From Pictodentalium vernedei (lineage: Eukaryota; Mollusca; Scaphopoda; Dentaliida; Dentaliidae), in NCBI GenBank assembly GCA_031216915.1, contig CM062297.1, forward strand, positions 543,514,971 through 543,578,970: a DNA stretch of 64,000 nt, written 5' to 3'. The number at the start of each line of letters is the position of its first letter. Position 1 is the stretch's first letter. Positions 45,125 through 56,090 of the stretch are shown here, piece by piece. The notes beneath the pieces were generated by a model. That model made no database searches, had not been told where the DNA came from, and saw only the letters and a list, made by a program, of their open reading frames with translations. The translations under genes were made by a program, and so were the position numbers.

Positions 45125-46679
45125 ATACCCCAACAAAACAAAGTTTTTGTGGGGGTATATAGGAGTCAACTTGTCGGTCGGTCTGTCGTCATTGTCGTCG
45201 GTCCGCTGCACATGTAAACTTGTGGAGCAAACTACTTCCACAGTTATAGCGGCATTTTCATTAAACTTCACAAAAATGATCAACATGATGAGGAGCAGTG
45301 TGTGACATAATTTTTTTCCCAATCAGATTCAAGATGGCCGACTTGTGGCCATATTGGATTGTTTTTTTTATGTAAGCTTGTGGTGCGAACTACTTCCACA
45401 GTTTTAGCCGCATTTTCATGAAACTTCACAAAAATGATCAATATGATGAGGGGAAGTGCGTGACATAATTTTTTTCCCGCTCTGTTTCAAGATGGCCGAC
45501 TGGTGGCCATATTGGAATTTTTTTTACCTGCTTGCCCAGCGGCAGAGCAGGTCTAGTAACCGCTCGACTCCGTCCGTCAGTCAGTCTGTCTGTCTGTCTG
45601 TCCGTCAGTCTGTCCGTCAGTCCATCCAAAACACTTCTTCTGTCAAAGTTTTCTTGGCTTCTATGAAAGGGAATGATTTTATATTTGGTCTGCTGCTTCA
45701 TAATGATGAGTTGTATCGTGTATCTAATTTACAGATCTGCCGTGCAGCCACTTCCTGTTTGCCGATACTTTGAAGTCTGTTCATCTCTGTAATCCATTGC
45801 ATACAGCAACGCAGGTCCAGACCCGGTACTGGTCTTGGCTTGTTACTTGCGTCGCCAGTGGCAGAGCAGGTCTAGTAAGTGCTCGACTCCGTCCGTCAGC
45901 CCAATCCGTCCGAAACACTTTTTCCGTCAAGGTTTTCTTGGCTTCTATGAAAGGGAATAATTTTACATTTGGTCTGCTGCTTCATAATGATGAGTTGTAT
46001 CTTGTAAGCAATTTTCAGATCTGCCGTGCAGCTACTTCCTGTTTGCTGATACTTTGAAATTTTACTGTACCCACTGAACATTGAAATTTTTCGTCAAACT
46101 TTTCTTGGCTTCTATGCAAGGGATTGATTTTATATTTCATCTGGAGCCTGATAATGATCAGTTGTATCGTGTATGCAATTTTCAGATCTGCCGTCCAGCC
46201 ACTTCCTGTTTGCCGATTCAATTGCATGCAGCGATGCAGGTCCAGACCCGGTATTGGTCTTGGCTTGTTTTTACTGAGAAATTGTGGAGCGAACTACTTC
46301 CACAGTTTTAGCTGCATTTTCATGAAACTTCACAAAAATGATCAACATGATGAGGGGAAGTGCATGACATAATTGTTTTCCCACTCGGTTTCAAGATGGC
46401 CGACTGGCGGCCATATTGGATTTTTTTTTTTTACTTAGAAATTGTGGAGCGAACTACTTCAACAGGTTTAGCCGCATTTTCATGAAACTTCACAAAAATG
46501 ATCAACATGATGAGGGGAAGTGCGTGACATAATTTTTTTCACGTTCGGTTTCAAGATTGCTGACTGGCAGCCATATTGGATTTTTTTTTTTACTTAGAAA
46601 TATTGAATACCCCTTTTCAGTCACCCACACTAGATGGTATGCCATGGCAGGGGTATAGCGGGCGATAGACCATCTCTAG
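45125..46679 (+). mobile_element. HLE-7, inside HLE-6
   Basis: 5' hairpin ATACCCCAACAAAA and TTTTGTGGGGGTAT, then TCGGTCGGTCTGTCGTC. Core monomers carry GAACTACTTCCACAG, TTCATGAAACTTCACAAAAA and CAAGATGGCCGAC. Right end GGGGTAT (inverted arm), a stem of GATGGT with ACCATC, then CTCTAG before TTTG. The empty site reads CCAATTTTTGTTACAGAG-like, as in other HLE-6 monomers. Confidence 0.83.
45526..46267 (+). mobile_element. HLE-8, head-to-tail double copy inside HLE-7
   Basis: 5' end ACCTGCTTGCCCAGCGGC then AGAGCAGGT (hairpin), followed by CTCCGTCCGTCAGTC and CTGTCTGTCTGTC. A complete 3' end, GCAGGT, CCAGACCCGGTACTGGTCTT and GGCTTG, occurs at 45842, followed after TT by a second 5' end (ACTTGCGTCGCCAGTGGCAG) and a second 3' end at 46267. 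The bodies share CAAAACACTT/CGAAACACTT, TTTTCTTGGCTTCTATGAAA and GATCTGCCGTGCAGC. Confidence 0.83.
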
Positions 46680-47026
46680 TTTGTTACAGAGTTATGGGCC
46701 ATACTTAATTTTTACAAATTCTGAACTTGATAGCATTATAACTTGAACAAAGGTTCCAGATTTGACAACTGGCATATGATTGATAACCTGGTTATGGACA
46801 TGCAACACTCTCCGGTTGCCACCACAACTCGATGCCTGCATCTCTGATGCACATCGCTTGTTCATCAAATCTAGTCATGCCTGCTTCACAGCAGCCATGA
46901 CAAGATTTTATGAAAAATATCGTTAAAATACTCAGCGGGTTAAGAGTTAAACTTTCTTGCCTGAAAAAACACTAATGCAAATAAATGTTCATTCCTTGAA
47001 GAACTTATTCTTTTTCTCATTCACAG

Positions 47027-47116
47027 ATAGTTATTTTAGAACACAAATCTATAATATGTGCTGGTTATAGTGCTGTCTTACATATACATGCATGTGCAGA
47101 AGAAGTAACAATCAAG
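47027..47116 (+). CDS. GSPT1: eRF3 internal exon, domain 3
   Basis: 30 codons, phase 0 at both ends, acceptor TTCACAG, donor GTCAGT. It encodes IVILEHKSIICAGYSAVLHI and then HACAEEVTIK, the first strands of eRF3 domain 3, the part that contributes to eRF1 binding in the family. It joins in frame to the ALLCLIDKK start of the next exon. Confidence 0.95.
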
Positions 47117-47149
47117 GTCAGTTTTACTTTTTTATTATATGCAACAGAT

Positions 47150-47810
47150 ATAGTTTTGGCTCTTAAGATTGAAACTTGTGACAAAATGTTTTTGTGTGTC
47201 TGTGTATCTGTGTGTGTGTCCGAGCCAATAACTCGAAAACTGTCAGGGCCACAGTCATCAAACTTCACACAATTATAAAGGACCATGGGAGGATGTGTCA
47301 CACACCATAGCCGGGTTCGTACCTCAAGGACAAGGTCACACTAAAAATCGGTCAATATTCATGTCTTAGCCATAACTCAGAAACGAATCATAGTACAATT
47401 GTTAAACTTTTTACAACTGTTAAGGACAGTCAGAAGGTGTGTCGCGTATAATAGTTTCCGCCGCAATTGCAATGTGAAGGTCACAGTTGACCTTCATATG
47501 TTCAGGGTCACAAATCGTGTCTCAAGCATAACTTAAAAACTATTAGGGCTACAGTCATCAAACTACACACAATTATAAAGGACAATGGGAGGATGTGTCA
47601 CACACCATAGCCGGGTTCGTACCTTCAAGGTCAAGGTCACATTTCAAGGTCACACTAAAAATCTGTCAATATTCGTGTCTCAGCCATAACTCAGAAACGA
47701 ATCATAGTACAATTGTTAAACTTTTTACAAATGTTAAGGACAGTCAGAAGGTGTGTCATGTATAATAGTTTCCGCCGCATCTGCAAGGTGAAGGTCACAG
47801 GGGGGAGGGG
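47150..47810. repeat. Tandem repeat, about 300-bp monomer
   Basis: CACAGTCATCAAAC recurs at about 47249 and 47552, and CATAGTACAATTGTTAAAC at 47388 and 47703. CATAGCCGGGTTCGTACC occurs in both units. It is younger than the 6.6-7.2 kb repeat, with which it shares short words (AAGGTCACA). It ends at a G-rich run (47800-47818). No element ends were recognised. Confidence 0.75.
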
Positions 47811-47818
47811 GGGGGGGG

Positions 47819-48322
47819 CATGTGTTACCTTAGTAACATTCTTCTTCTTGTACAAGTTGAGTGGAGTGAATGATCTTTCATCATTGATCTCAAAACGAAG
47901 GATGCAACGGATTTTCTGTTTGCCTACACTGCAAAACCTTGAGCAAATAATAAAATTTATATTCACAGCTCCTTGAATTACTTGAAAGTTCAGAAATTTT
48001 GAAATCTCTTGTGAAGGACCTGGAAAATCCTTTCTTGAAAACCCCTTAATCAAAGTTGATATCGGGTGATCAGAGGGGATTCATTTCAGCAATATTCCGC
48101 TCAACTCACAATAATCTGAATATTGCTGGAATGTCTGTCAATTAGAATGAGAATCATGAAATAGGTTTCTAATATTGCGATACAAAATTAAAATAGGAAG
48201 TATTAATATTGAGAATAAATTCCCTCAACTTACATGAAACTCTATATAGCTCTTAGAGGGGAGCATCCATGTTTTTGCTCTCAACCTGTACTTCATCTAT
48301 CCTGTCATTTCCATTTTATTAG
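47819..48322. other. Intron 5' of exon 5, nothing recognised
   Basis: AT-rich, with no element ends or coding motifs. It ends in the polypyrimidine tract and TATTAG acceptor of the 48323 exon. Confidence 0.5.
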
Positions 48323-48494
48323 GCGCTGCTGTGTCTCATTGACAAAAAGACTGGAGATAAAACAAAAGTCCGGCCACGCTTCATTAAACAAGATCAGATT
48401 GGTATAGCAAGAATAGAAGCTAATGGTGGTATGATATGTTTAGAGCCTTTCAAAGCATTTCCACAAATGGGAAGATTTACATTGCGGGATGAAG
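48323..48494 (+). CDS. GSPT1: eRF3 exon, most of domain 3 and near C-terminus
   Basis: 57 codons plus one base (phase 1 at the 3' end), acceptor TTTTATTAG, donor GTACAT. It encodes ALLCLIDKKTGDK, RPRFIKQDQIGIARIEANGG, MICLEPFKAFPQMGRFTLRD and E, with the leftover G starting the next glycine codon. Only about 15 residues (KTIAIGKV...) remain in the family after this point. No matching exon was seen in the next 15.5 kb, so it probably lies beyond the window. Confidence 0.95.
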
Positions 48495-48614
48495 GTACAT
48501 ATATTTTCAAACATTCCGTCCTCACAGGACATACATTGGTTATTTATATTTTGTACAACTATATTTGACAACACATGTTAGGTTGATATCATTATGTGAT
48601 TTTTGTCCATATGT

Positions 48615-48845
48615 TTCCCCACAGGAATCCTGGGAAGTGAAGCAGTGCCTGTTCACTTCGGTAAACAGGCTCTGTTTTACTGGTAGAATAGGACCCAGTC
48701 ACCAATGCTTGGGAGGTGCAAACCCTCTCTAAAATGGGCAACATGGCTTATTAACGCTTACCCCTGGTCCTGAGTTCATACTCATGTTGTGGTCATGATT
48801 AGCCATTGTGCAAAAATATGTGACCTTAAACACCAATAAATAAAT
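48615..48845 (+). mobile_element. Short retroposon copy with AATA tail
   Basis: About 230 bp matching 57862-58094: GGGAAGTGAAGCAG, ATAGGACCCAGTCACCAATG, ATGGGCAACATG, TAGCCATTGTGCA, TGTGACCTTAAACACC, then AATAAATAAAT. The start and end agree with the other copy to within a few bases. No coding capacity. Confidence 0.72.
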
Positions 48846-49243
48846 TATCCATATGTTAACTATATTATTGTTCAAACCAAAATTTTTGATATACTGAATG
48901 TGCCAATGTTGTGTTTGATGAAAAGAACTCTTCATTAATCAATTAATCAATTGATTGTTATTTCGTTGTCTGGGCCATAATTATGTAGGCTTGATTTTCG
49001 GAAAAATCAGGAAGGTTAAAAATTAACATCCACAGAGAGCTTTAGTTTTGTTTTATCATAGGTCACTTGATTTAGCTTCCAGAGGCAGGGTTCTTCCATT
49101 GTTTTGAAAGTTTGAAAAACACAAAATTTCCCAAATCTGTTTCCTTTACCTGAGGTAAGGAAAAATGTAGCATATTTCTCTTGATAGGAAATAAAAGTGG
49201 ATTTGTAACCCTTTACTCAATGCACATGTTATCAAAATTTGTT
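48846..49243. other. Intron, nothing recognised
   Basis: AT-rich sequence without recognisable elements, including ATTAATCAATTAATCAATTG at about 48932. Confidence 0.45.
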
Positions 49244-49510
49244 ATCCCTCTCCAAAACGAAGTTTGTGGGGGATATGGAAATGGTGTCCCTCCGTCCATC
49301 AATTTGGACCTTCATATCTCATCATTGGATGTTTAATTTAAATGATCTGTTGTACACTCATACACCACCATGGGGGAAAGCATATTCACAAGTAACAGGT
49401 TTTTTTCTTTTTTTTTTCTAGAGTTATGGGCCTTTTTCCACTTTTTTTAAACTTGGAAACCCTTGAACTTAGAAACCCGTGGCTGAGGATACCAGTGGCA
49501 TTGCACCTTG
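49244..49510 (+). mobile_element. HLE-10, small Helentron-like candidate
   Basis: ATCCCTCTCCAAAACGAAGT, then TTGTGGGGGAT forms a 5' hairpin, followed by TCCCTCCGTCC. Near the right end GAGGATACC resembles the inverted arm, and the sequence ends GCACCTTG before TTTTTT. It fits the common plan but is short and without a tandem core. Confidence 0.6.
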
Positions 49511-49546
49511 TTTTTTCTGTTTCTTTTTTTTTTTTTTTCCAAGACA

Positions 49547-49638
49547 TTTCAACGAAACCATCTCATGTGGCCCCCTCACTGGAACATGCTCAATGAGCTC
49601 ATTCCAATGAGAGGCCACATGATATGATTTTGTTGAAA
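49547..49638. repeat. Long imperfect inverted repeat (about 37-bp arms)
   Basis: The left arm starts TTTCAACGAAACC and includes TCATGTGGCC and TGGAA. The right arm reads TTCCAATGAGAGGCCACATG and ends GTTGAAA. The loop is about 17 bp. It could be a foldback element or an unstable palindrome. It was seen once only in this window. Confidence 0.75.
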
Positions 49639-50848
49639 GTTCTTGTAAAAAATTTTCATCTGCTTAATTAGTAAATTTCGCTGGCAAATGTGGCTGCTTC
49701 GTTAGGTAAAGGGTTAACCCTTAATACCATGTAGAGTATCCTGATCTTTATCCACCATTACCACTGGCCCAGACATGCTGGCACTCCATTCAATAGACTA
49801 CAGGCCAAATGTTTAATTTTGAACCTCCCCCACACACACAAACAAAAATTAAGCCAAAGTAACAAAAAGCTGGAGTACTGTTTGGACCTCCATACACAGC
49901 ATCTGCACATGGAGAGCCAAGGAAGTGTCCTCTATCCCTGCCAATAACTATTCTTTTGTTTGGCCCTTTTGTAAATGGTTCAGGTGTTCACTTGCTCTCC
50001 AAAATTTCACTGTTTTGATTGCTTCAAAAGCTGGATCAAGGAGAAAAGACAACAACAGAGACTTGGTGAGGAAGGATTGCAGATAAATATGGATTTGTCC
50101 AAGACTGTGCTTTGCAAATTATTTTTTATAATTACTTGAACCAATCACCATTCACAGTTATATGTATTATATGTCTGCTCGGGGTTATCCTTCCCTTCTT
50201 CAGCCAGCCATTCATACCTGGTTTGGCTTTTTTGGAAAGAATATTGGTCTGAAAATTCTTTGATTTATTTACGTTGGAAATGGTAACTTGACAGTGGTCA
50301 TTGGATACCCCATCAAATTGAGCCCTGTCCTCAGTCTTGTTATGGTTTATTGCCTAATTGTTAGGTTTTGGAATTTTTAAATTCTATTACGACTAGGGCA
50401 TATCTTTTATGTGGAATTTGTACGTTTTTGAAAAAAAATTTCTTTCAAAAATGTACTTGGAATCTTCGTTTTGATCTTGAATTCCAAGATATATATGAAT
50501 TAAAGGTATTATTGACCATTCTGTGTTAATAATATCCTTCTTATAACTTGCTTACAGGTTCACTACAGGTGACCTTTGTTACTTCCTTGTTTAACTTATG
50601 TAGTAAATTGTCACTAAGATCTGTAGTAGTATTATGTGTCAGCCTTAATAAGGTATTTCTAATCATATATTGATCGCCCCTTGTTCATTACCATTGCATT
50701 TGGTATAATCATATTATCATTACAAAATATATTGCATCATATGCAATTTTCAACTACCATTTTTTCATGGCAGTTTTTTCTAATCTGAAGATTTTTGGTG
50801 ACATTTTGTTTACATCTCTTTAGTCTTGTAATATAATTTATCATTATT
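49639..50848. other. Intron, nothing recognised
   Basis: About 1.2 kb without element ends, exons of eRF3 or other coding signals I could recognise. The missing last eRF3 exon was looked for here and not found. Confidence 0.45.
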
Positions 50849-52516
50849 AGCTCAACTTTGACGTAAGTCAAATTTGAGCTTATGCCATGGCCAGTCATCC
50901 GTCTGTCCATCAACAATTCAATACGCCTCGGACTAGAGGCCGTATTTATGAACCGATCTTTACAAAACTTCTTGGGTACCTTTGTTATGACCGTGGGACG
51001 AGAAGGAGTGTTTTTGGGTCCGGTCCAAAATTCAAGTTGGCCGCTGGCAGCCATTTTGTACAAAATTAGGTGCAATCAGATTTTTGCGCAGAACTTTCAT
51101 ATGAAAGCTCTGATTTGAAAATTGTTTTTGTATGAATGTTTAGTACCATGGGATACATCACATATAATACAGGTTTTTTTCTCGTGCGTAAATCGTGCAA
51201 ATTAGACTAACTTTGATGTATTTAGTGTTACTTTCAGCACTGTAAGTGCAAATGCCAATGCGGCTCGGGCTAGAGTCCGTATTTATGAACCGATCTTTAC
51301 AAAACTTCTTTGTTCCTTTGGTATCACTGTGGGATGAGAACGAGTGTTTTTGGCTCCGGTCCGAAATTCAAGATGGCTGATGGCAGCCATTTTGTTCAAA
51401 ATTGGATGCAATCAGATTTTTGTGCAGAACTTCCATATGAAAGTGCTGATTTGAATAATTTTTTGTGTGAATGTTTAGTACCATGGGATTCATCACATAT
51501 AATGCAGGTTTTTTTCTCGTGCAGAAATTATGCAAATTAGATGAATTTTGATTTATTCAGTGCAACTTATACACAGTAAGTGCACATGTCAATACGGCTC
51601 GGGCTAGAGGCTATATTTATGAACCGATCTTTACGAAACTTCTTGGGTACCTTTGATATCACCGTGGGATAAGAACAAGTGTTTTTGGGTGTGATCCGAA
51701 ATTCAAGTTGGCCACCAGCAGCCATTTTGTACCAAAATTAGTGCAATCAGTTTTTTATGTGTACCCATACTATGTATGGTACACATAATGCCGGCATCTG
51801 TGGTGACCATCCGTCGTTCGTCCGTCTGTCTGTCCATCCGTCCATCTGTATGTCCATTTGTCCATCTGTCCATCCGTCGTCCGTATCCATTTCTTTGGCA
51901 TTCCATAACTTGAAAAATATTGCTTGGATTGTCAAGTTACTTTATGTTTGTGTTCAGGTTACTGATGTGCCGAGCTGTATAGTTTTTGGTGTAAATCGGA
52001 TAATTTGATCCTGAGATATTAACCCTTTATCCTTCAAATTGAAAATTCCTCCAATCCCTTTGGCATTCGATAACTTGAAAAATATTGCTTGGATTGTCAA
52101 GTTACTTTATATTTGTGTTCAGGTTACTGATGTGCCAAGCTGTATAGTTTTTGGTGTAAATCGGATAATTTAATCCCGAGATATTAACCTTTTATCCTTC
52201 AAATTGAAAATTCCTCCAATCCCTTTGGCATTCGATAACTTGAAAAATATTGCTTGGATTGTCTAGTTACTTTATATTTGTGTTCAGATTAGTGATGTGC
52301 CGAGCTGTATAGTTTTTAGTGTAAATCTGATGATTTGATCCCGAGATATTAACCCTTTATCCTTCAAATTGAAAATTCCCCAATCCCTTTGGCATTCGAT
52401 AACTTGAAAAATATTGCTTGGATTGTCTAGTTACTTTATATTTGTGTTCAGGTTACTGATGTGCTGAGCTGTAAAGTTTTTGGTGTAAATCTGATAATTT
52501 AATCCTGAGATATTAA

Positions 52517-53637
52517 CCCTTGTAATAATGTAATAATAACTTTATTTGCAAAAGACATTATAATACATGTTTATAACATAATTGCCCAAGAAACAACAAA
52601 TAGTAATAATAATATATCACATCTAGGATTTATGAAGCTACATATTTGTCTTCTGCATGGAGGTGACATAGCCAGCTGGCTGTATTACTGTCACCCACCT
52701 CAGGGAAAGGGAAAATGTAGAGTATGAGAAGACAAAAAAGTGGGAGATAAAAAAGTAATGAATGAGGGAAAAAAAGTGAAGAGGGAGAGAGAGAAAGAGG
52801 GAGGGAGGGAGGGAGGGAGAGGAAGAGAGAGAGAGAGAGAGAGGAGAATCGGCTGCAACTGAAAATAACATGTACAGTAGAAAAAATAAAGTAAAATATA
52901 TATATGTAAGGAATGAACTCTGCAGTCCTGGTGATAAGTGGAATTTGGTTTCATTCTTGCACTGAGAAGGGGGGCATACATGGGAATGTGATATTTTGCC
53001 CAGAGCCAACTGAGAGATTTGAGTTCCTCGATGGCAGTTTGTGTTCTGGAGTTTTCAAGAATCAACCCTAATTAATAAGGACTTTTCGGACTTATTCAGT
53101 GAGTATGTAGTGTCGTGGGAGTCGGTACTTCCCGACATTCGTGGCATGATCTGTTACTACATTTGACAGAGGCTTCATACGAACCTAGAAACGTGTTGGT
53201 CATCATTTTTTTAAACTGTGCTTGTGGTAAATTTCGAACCAGTGGGTCAATGTCATTCCACTTTTTTGGAAATGTGTGTAAGGGGAGATTTGCCGTGAAC
53301 TGTGTTCGGGGCTTGAGTTGTTTAATCTCGCCTCTGTGTCTGGTAATCCTGTCGGTTTCGTTCTTGTTAAGATTATATAGACTATATAACGATAGTGGTA
53401 AGTTGTTGTGGGTCCAATCATGCATAAATAATAGGATATTTAGCTTATATAGATCGTCCAGTTTCAGGATTTTATTTTTCTTGAATAGGGGCTCAGTATG
53501 TGTGTTGTACTTTTTATTGTTTTTTATTCGAATGGCACGTTTTTGAAGGATACTTAATTTCTTTATAGCCGGCACGTGTCCCCAGATGTGTATCGCATAC
53601 ATCAAATGACTTTGCACTAGCGTAAAATACAGAATTT
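52517..53637 (-). mobile_element. 5'-truncated non-LTR retrotransposon (CR1/L2/Jockey-like)
   Basis: Inserted in the HLE-3 tandem array on the minus strand. The frame at 53096-53617 (173 codons) begins in the C-terminal part of a non-LTR reverse transcriptase: SHLMYAIHIWGHVPAIKKLS, LQKRAIRIKNNKKYNTHTEP, LFKKNKILKLDDLYKLN. The 3' UTR runs toward 52517 and ends AATAAAGTTATTATTACATT, with short repeats as a tail. A purine-rich microsatellite lies at 52785-52845. On removal the flanks AACCCTT and TTTATCC rejoin to the monomer text, with at most 2 bp of duplication. The clade is a judgement from motifs only. Confidence 0.82.
53096..53617 (-). pseudogene. LINE reverse transcriptase C-terminal fragment
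   Basis: Open from the truncation point to a stop at 53096, about 173 codons. No endonuclease or polymerase core (YADD) is present, so it is a 5'-truncated remnant of the ORF2-type protein. The end PTPTTLHTH probably marks the natural C-terminus, since the 3' UTR follows. Confidence 0.8.
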
Positions 53638-54916
53638 ATCCTTCAAATTGAAAATTCCTCCAATCCCTTTGGCATTCGATAACTTGAAAAATATTGCTTG
53701 GATTGTCAAGTTACTTTATATTTGTGTTCAGGTTACTGATGTGCCGAGTTGTATAGTTCTTGGTGTAAATCGGATAATTTGATCTTGAGATATTTACCTT
53801 TTATCCTTCAAATTGAAAATTCCTCCAATCCCTTTGGCATTCGATAACTTGAAAAATATTGCTTGGATTGTCTAGTTACTTTATATTTGTGTTCAGGTTA
53901 GTGATGTGCCGAGCTGTATAGTTTTTGGTGTAAATCTGATGATTTAATCCCGAGATATTAACCCTTTATCCTTCAAATTGAAAATTTCTCCAATCCCTTT
54001 GGCATTCAATAACTTGAAAAATATTGCTTGGATTGTCAAGTTACTTTATATTTGTGTTCAGGTTACTGATGTGCTGAGCTGTGTAGTTTTTGGTGTAAAT
54101 CTGATAATTTAATCCTGAGATATTAACCCTTTATCCTTCAAATTGAAAATTCCTCCAATCCCTTTGGCATTCGATAACTTGAAAAATATTGCATGGATTG
54201 TCTAGTTACTGTATATTTGTGTTCAGGTTACTGATGTGCCAAGCTGTATAGTTTTTAGTGTAAATCTGATAATTTGATCCTGAGATATTAACCCTTATCC
54301 TTCAAATTGAAAATTTCTCCAATCCCTTTGGCATTCGATAACTTGAAAAATATTACTTGGATTGTCAAGTTACTTTACATTTGTGTTCAGGTTACTGATG
54401 TGCCAAGCTGTATAGTTTTTGGTGTAAATCTGTTATTTTGATCCTGAGATATTAACCCTTTATCCTTCAAATTGAAAATTCCTCCAATCCCTTTGGCATT
54501 CGATAACTTGAAAAATATTGCTTGGATTGTCAAGTTACTTTATATTTTTGATCAGGTTACTGATGTGCCGAGCTGTATAGATTTTGGTGTAAATCTGTTA
54601 TTTTAATCCTGAGATATTAACCCTTTATCCTTCAAATTGAAAATTCCTCCAATCCCTTTGGCATTTGATAACTTGAAAAATATTGCTTGGATTGTCAAGT
54701 TACTTTATAATTGTGTTCAGGTTACTGATGTGCTGAGCTGTATAGTTTTTGGTGTTAATCTGATAATTTGATCCCGAGATATTAACCCTTTATCCTTCAA
54801 ATTGAAAATTCCTCCAATCCCTTTGGCATGAGATAACTCAAAAAATATCAATCCGATTGTCATGTTACTTTATATATTTATTCAGGTTACTGGTGTGCTG
54901 TGCTGTATAGTTTTTT

Positions 54917-56090
54917 AGCTCACCAACTTTAGTTGTGTGAGCTTATGGAATGGCTCGATCGGTCGGCGTCAGCGTACGTGTCCAATAATGTTAAAATTTC
55001 TGTTTAGGTCACTTATTCGCCCTATTTCCATATCATGGCTTTTATAATGCTGCTATATGATGATTATTATCATTTTACCATGATTTAACCCCTCATACCC
55101 TACATTTTAGACATTTTTCTTGACATTTTTAGTTGCGTTTAGTTTTCTGTTTAGCTCAGAATTTCATGTTTGACTAAGTGTTTAGGTCAGCTGCTGTGCT
55201 CCTTCTCTTCCAATGGCACTTATATTCATCATACATGTTCCTCAGTATCATTGTTCCATGATTAACCCCTCATACCCTGCATTTTAAACATTTTTCTTGA
55301 CATTTTTAGTTGCGTTTAGTTTTCTGTTTAGCTCAGAATTTCATGTTTAACTAAGTGTTTAGGTCAGCTGCTGTGCTCCTTCTCTTCCAATGGCACTTAT
55401 ATTCATCATACATGTTCCTCAGTATCATTGTTCCATGATTAACCCCTCATACCCTGCATTTTAATCATTTTTCTTGACATTTTTAGTTGCGTTTAGTTTT
55501 CTGTTTAGCTCGGAATTTCATGTTTAACTTAGTGTTTAGGTCAGCTGCTGTGCTCCTTTTCTTCCCATGGCAATTATTTTCATCATACATGTTCCTCAGT
55601 ATCATTGTTCCATGATTAACCCCTCATACCCTGCATTTTAAACATTTTTCTTGAAATTTTTAGTTGCGTTTAGTTTTCTGTTTAGCTCGGAATTTCATGT
55701 TTAACTTAGTGTTTAGGTCAGCTGCTGTGCTCCTTCTCTTCCCATGGCATTTATATTCATCATACATGTTCCTCAGTATCATTGTTCCATGATTAACCCC
55801 TCATACTCTGCATTTTAAACATTTTTCTTGACATTTTTAGTTGCGTTTAGTTTTCTGTTTAGCTCGGAATTTCATGCTTAACTTAGTGTTTATGTCAGTT
55901 CCTGTGTTTTACTTTTAAGAGGTTGTGTTTAGGTAAGCTTTGTCACATGTTATGAGCCTGTTCTTGTGTTTGCAAAAGTTACTATCAAAGAGGAATGTTG
56001 GTGAGCTATAGGGCGTTGGCGTTCTTCTTGTTATGTAAATCTGATAATTTGAGAATGTTGGTGAGCTATAGGGCGTTGGCATCCTTCTTG
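54917..56090 (+). mobile_element. HLE-4, with 177-bp core and duplicated end
   Basis: 5' hairpin AGCTCACCAACTTTAGTTGT and GTGAGCT. The core has five monomers at an exact 177-bp spacing (CATACCCT-type words at 55094, 55271, 55448, 55625, 55802). Right end GTTGGTGAGCT (inverted arm) and TTCTTG at 56030. The last 38 bp of the end plus 22 bp of flank are duplicated, giving a second end at 56090. The intact HLE-3 text at about 553-580 supplies the empty site (GTTTTTTATGTAAATCTGAT). Confidence 0.83.

Larger units (their letters stand above)
44259..46874 (+). mobile_element. HLE-6, Helentron-like element (outer of a triple nest)
   Basis: 5' hairpin AGTCGAGTTGTGACGAAGTC with partner AAACTCGACT. The 5' spacer is GGGTGGTTGGGTGGGT-like rather than CCGTC-rich. 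Monomers with TGACTAATATTTG, AGGTCTTTTGCAATAATAT and TTACAGAGTTATG have a spacing of about 160 bp (44580-45120). Right end CAACTCG (inverted arm), hairpin TGCATCTCTGATGCA, then ATCTAG at 46869-46874 before T. HLE-7 (45125-46679) splits the last monomer. Confidence 0.82.
6275..48494 (+). other. GSPT1: eRF3 (GSPT-like) host gene, partial locus of five exons
   Basis: eRF3 is the GTPase partner of eRF1 and drives stop-codon recognition and peptide release in the cytosol. Five exons on the + strand join in frame to about 172 codons and follow eRF3 order with no gap: DMGTVVIGK, MPNK, GVEEE, SPGFVLC, LFDAQ, IVILEHKSIIC, AVLHIHACAEEV, LIDKKTGDK, RPRFIKQDQ, FPQMGRFTLRDE. These belong to beta-barrel domains 2 and 3, after the GTPase domain. 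FPQMGRFTLRDE and the EHKSIIC segment favour eRF3 over eEF1A or HBS1. The N-terminal region and GTPase exons must lie upstream of the window. The final exon, which should read about KTIAIGKV..., was not found up to 64000. Introns in view are 3380, 33304, 3813 and 1206 bp, and the last exceeds 15.5 kb. The symbol names the family; vertebrate-type paralogue assignment is not implied. Confidence 0.93.
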
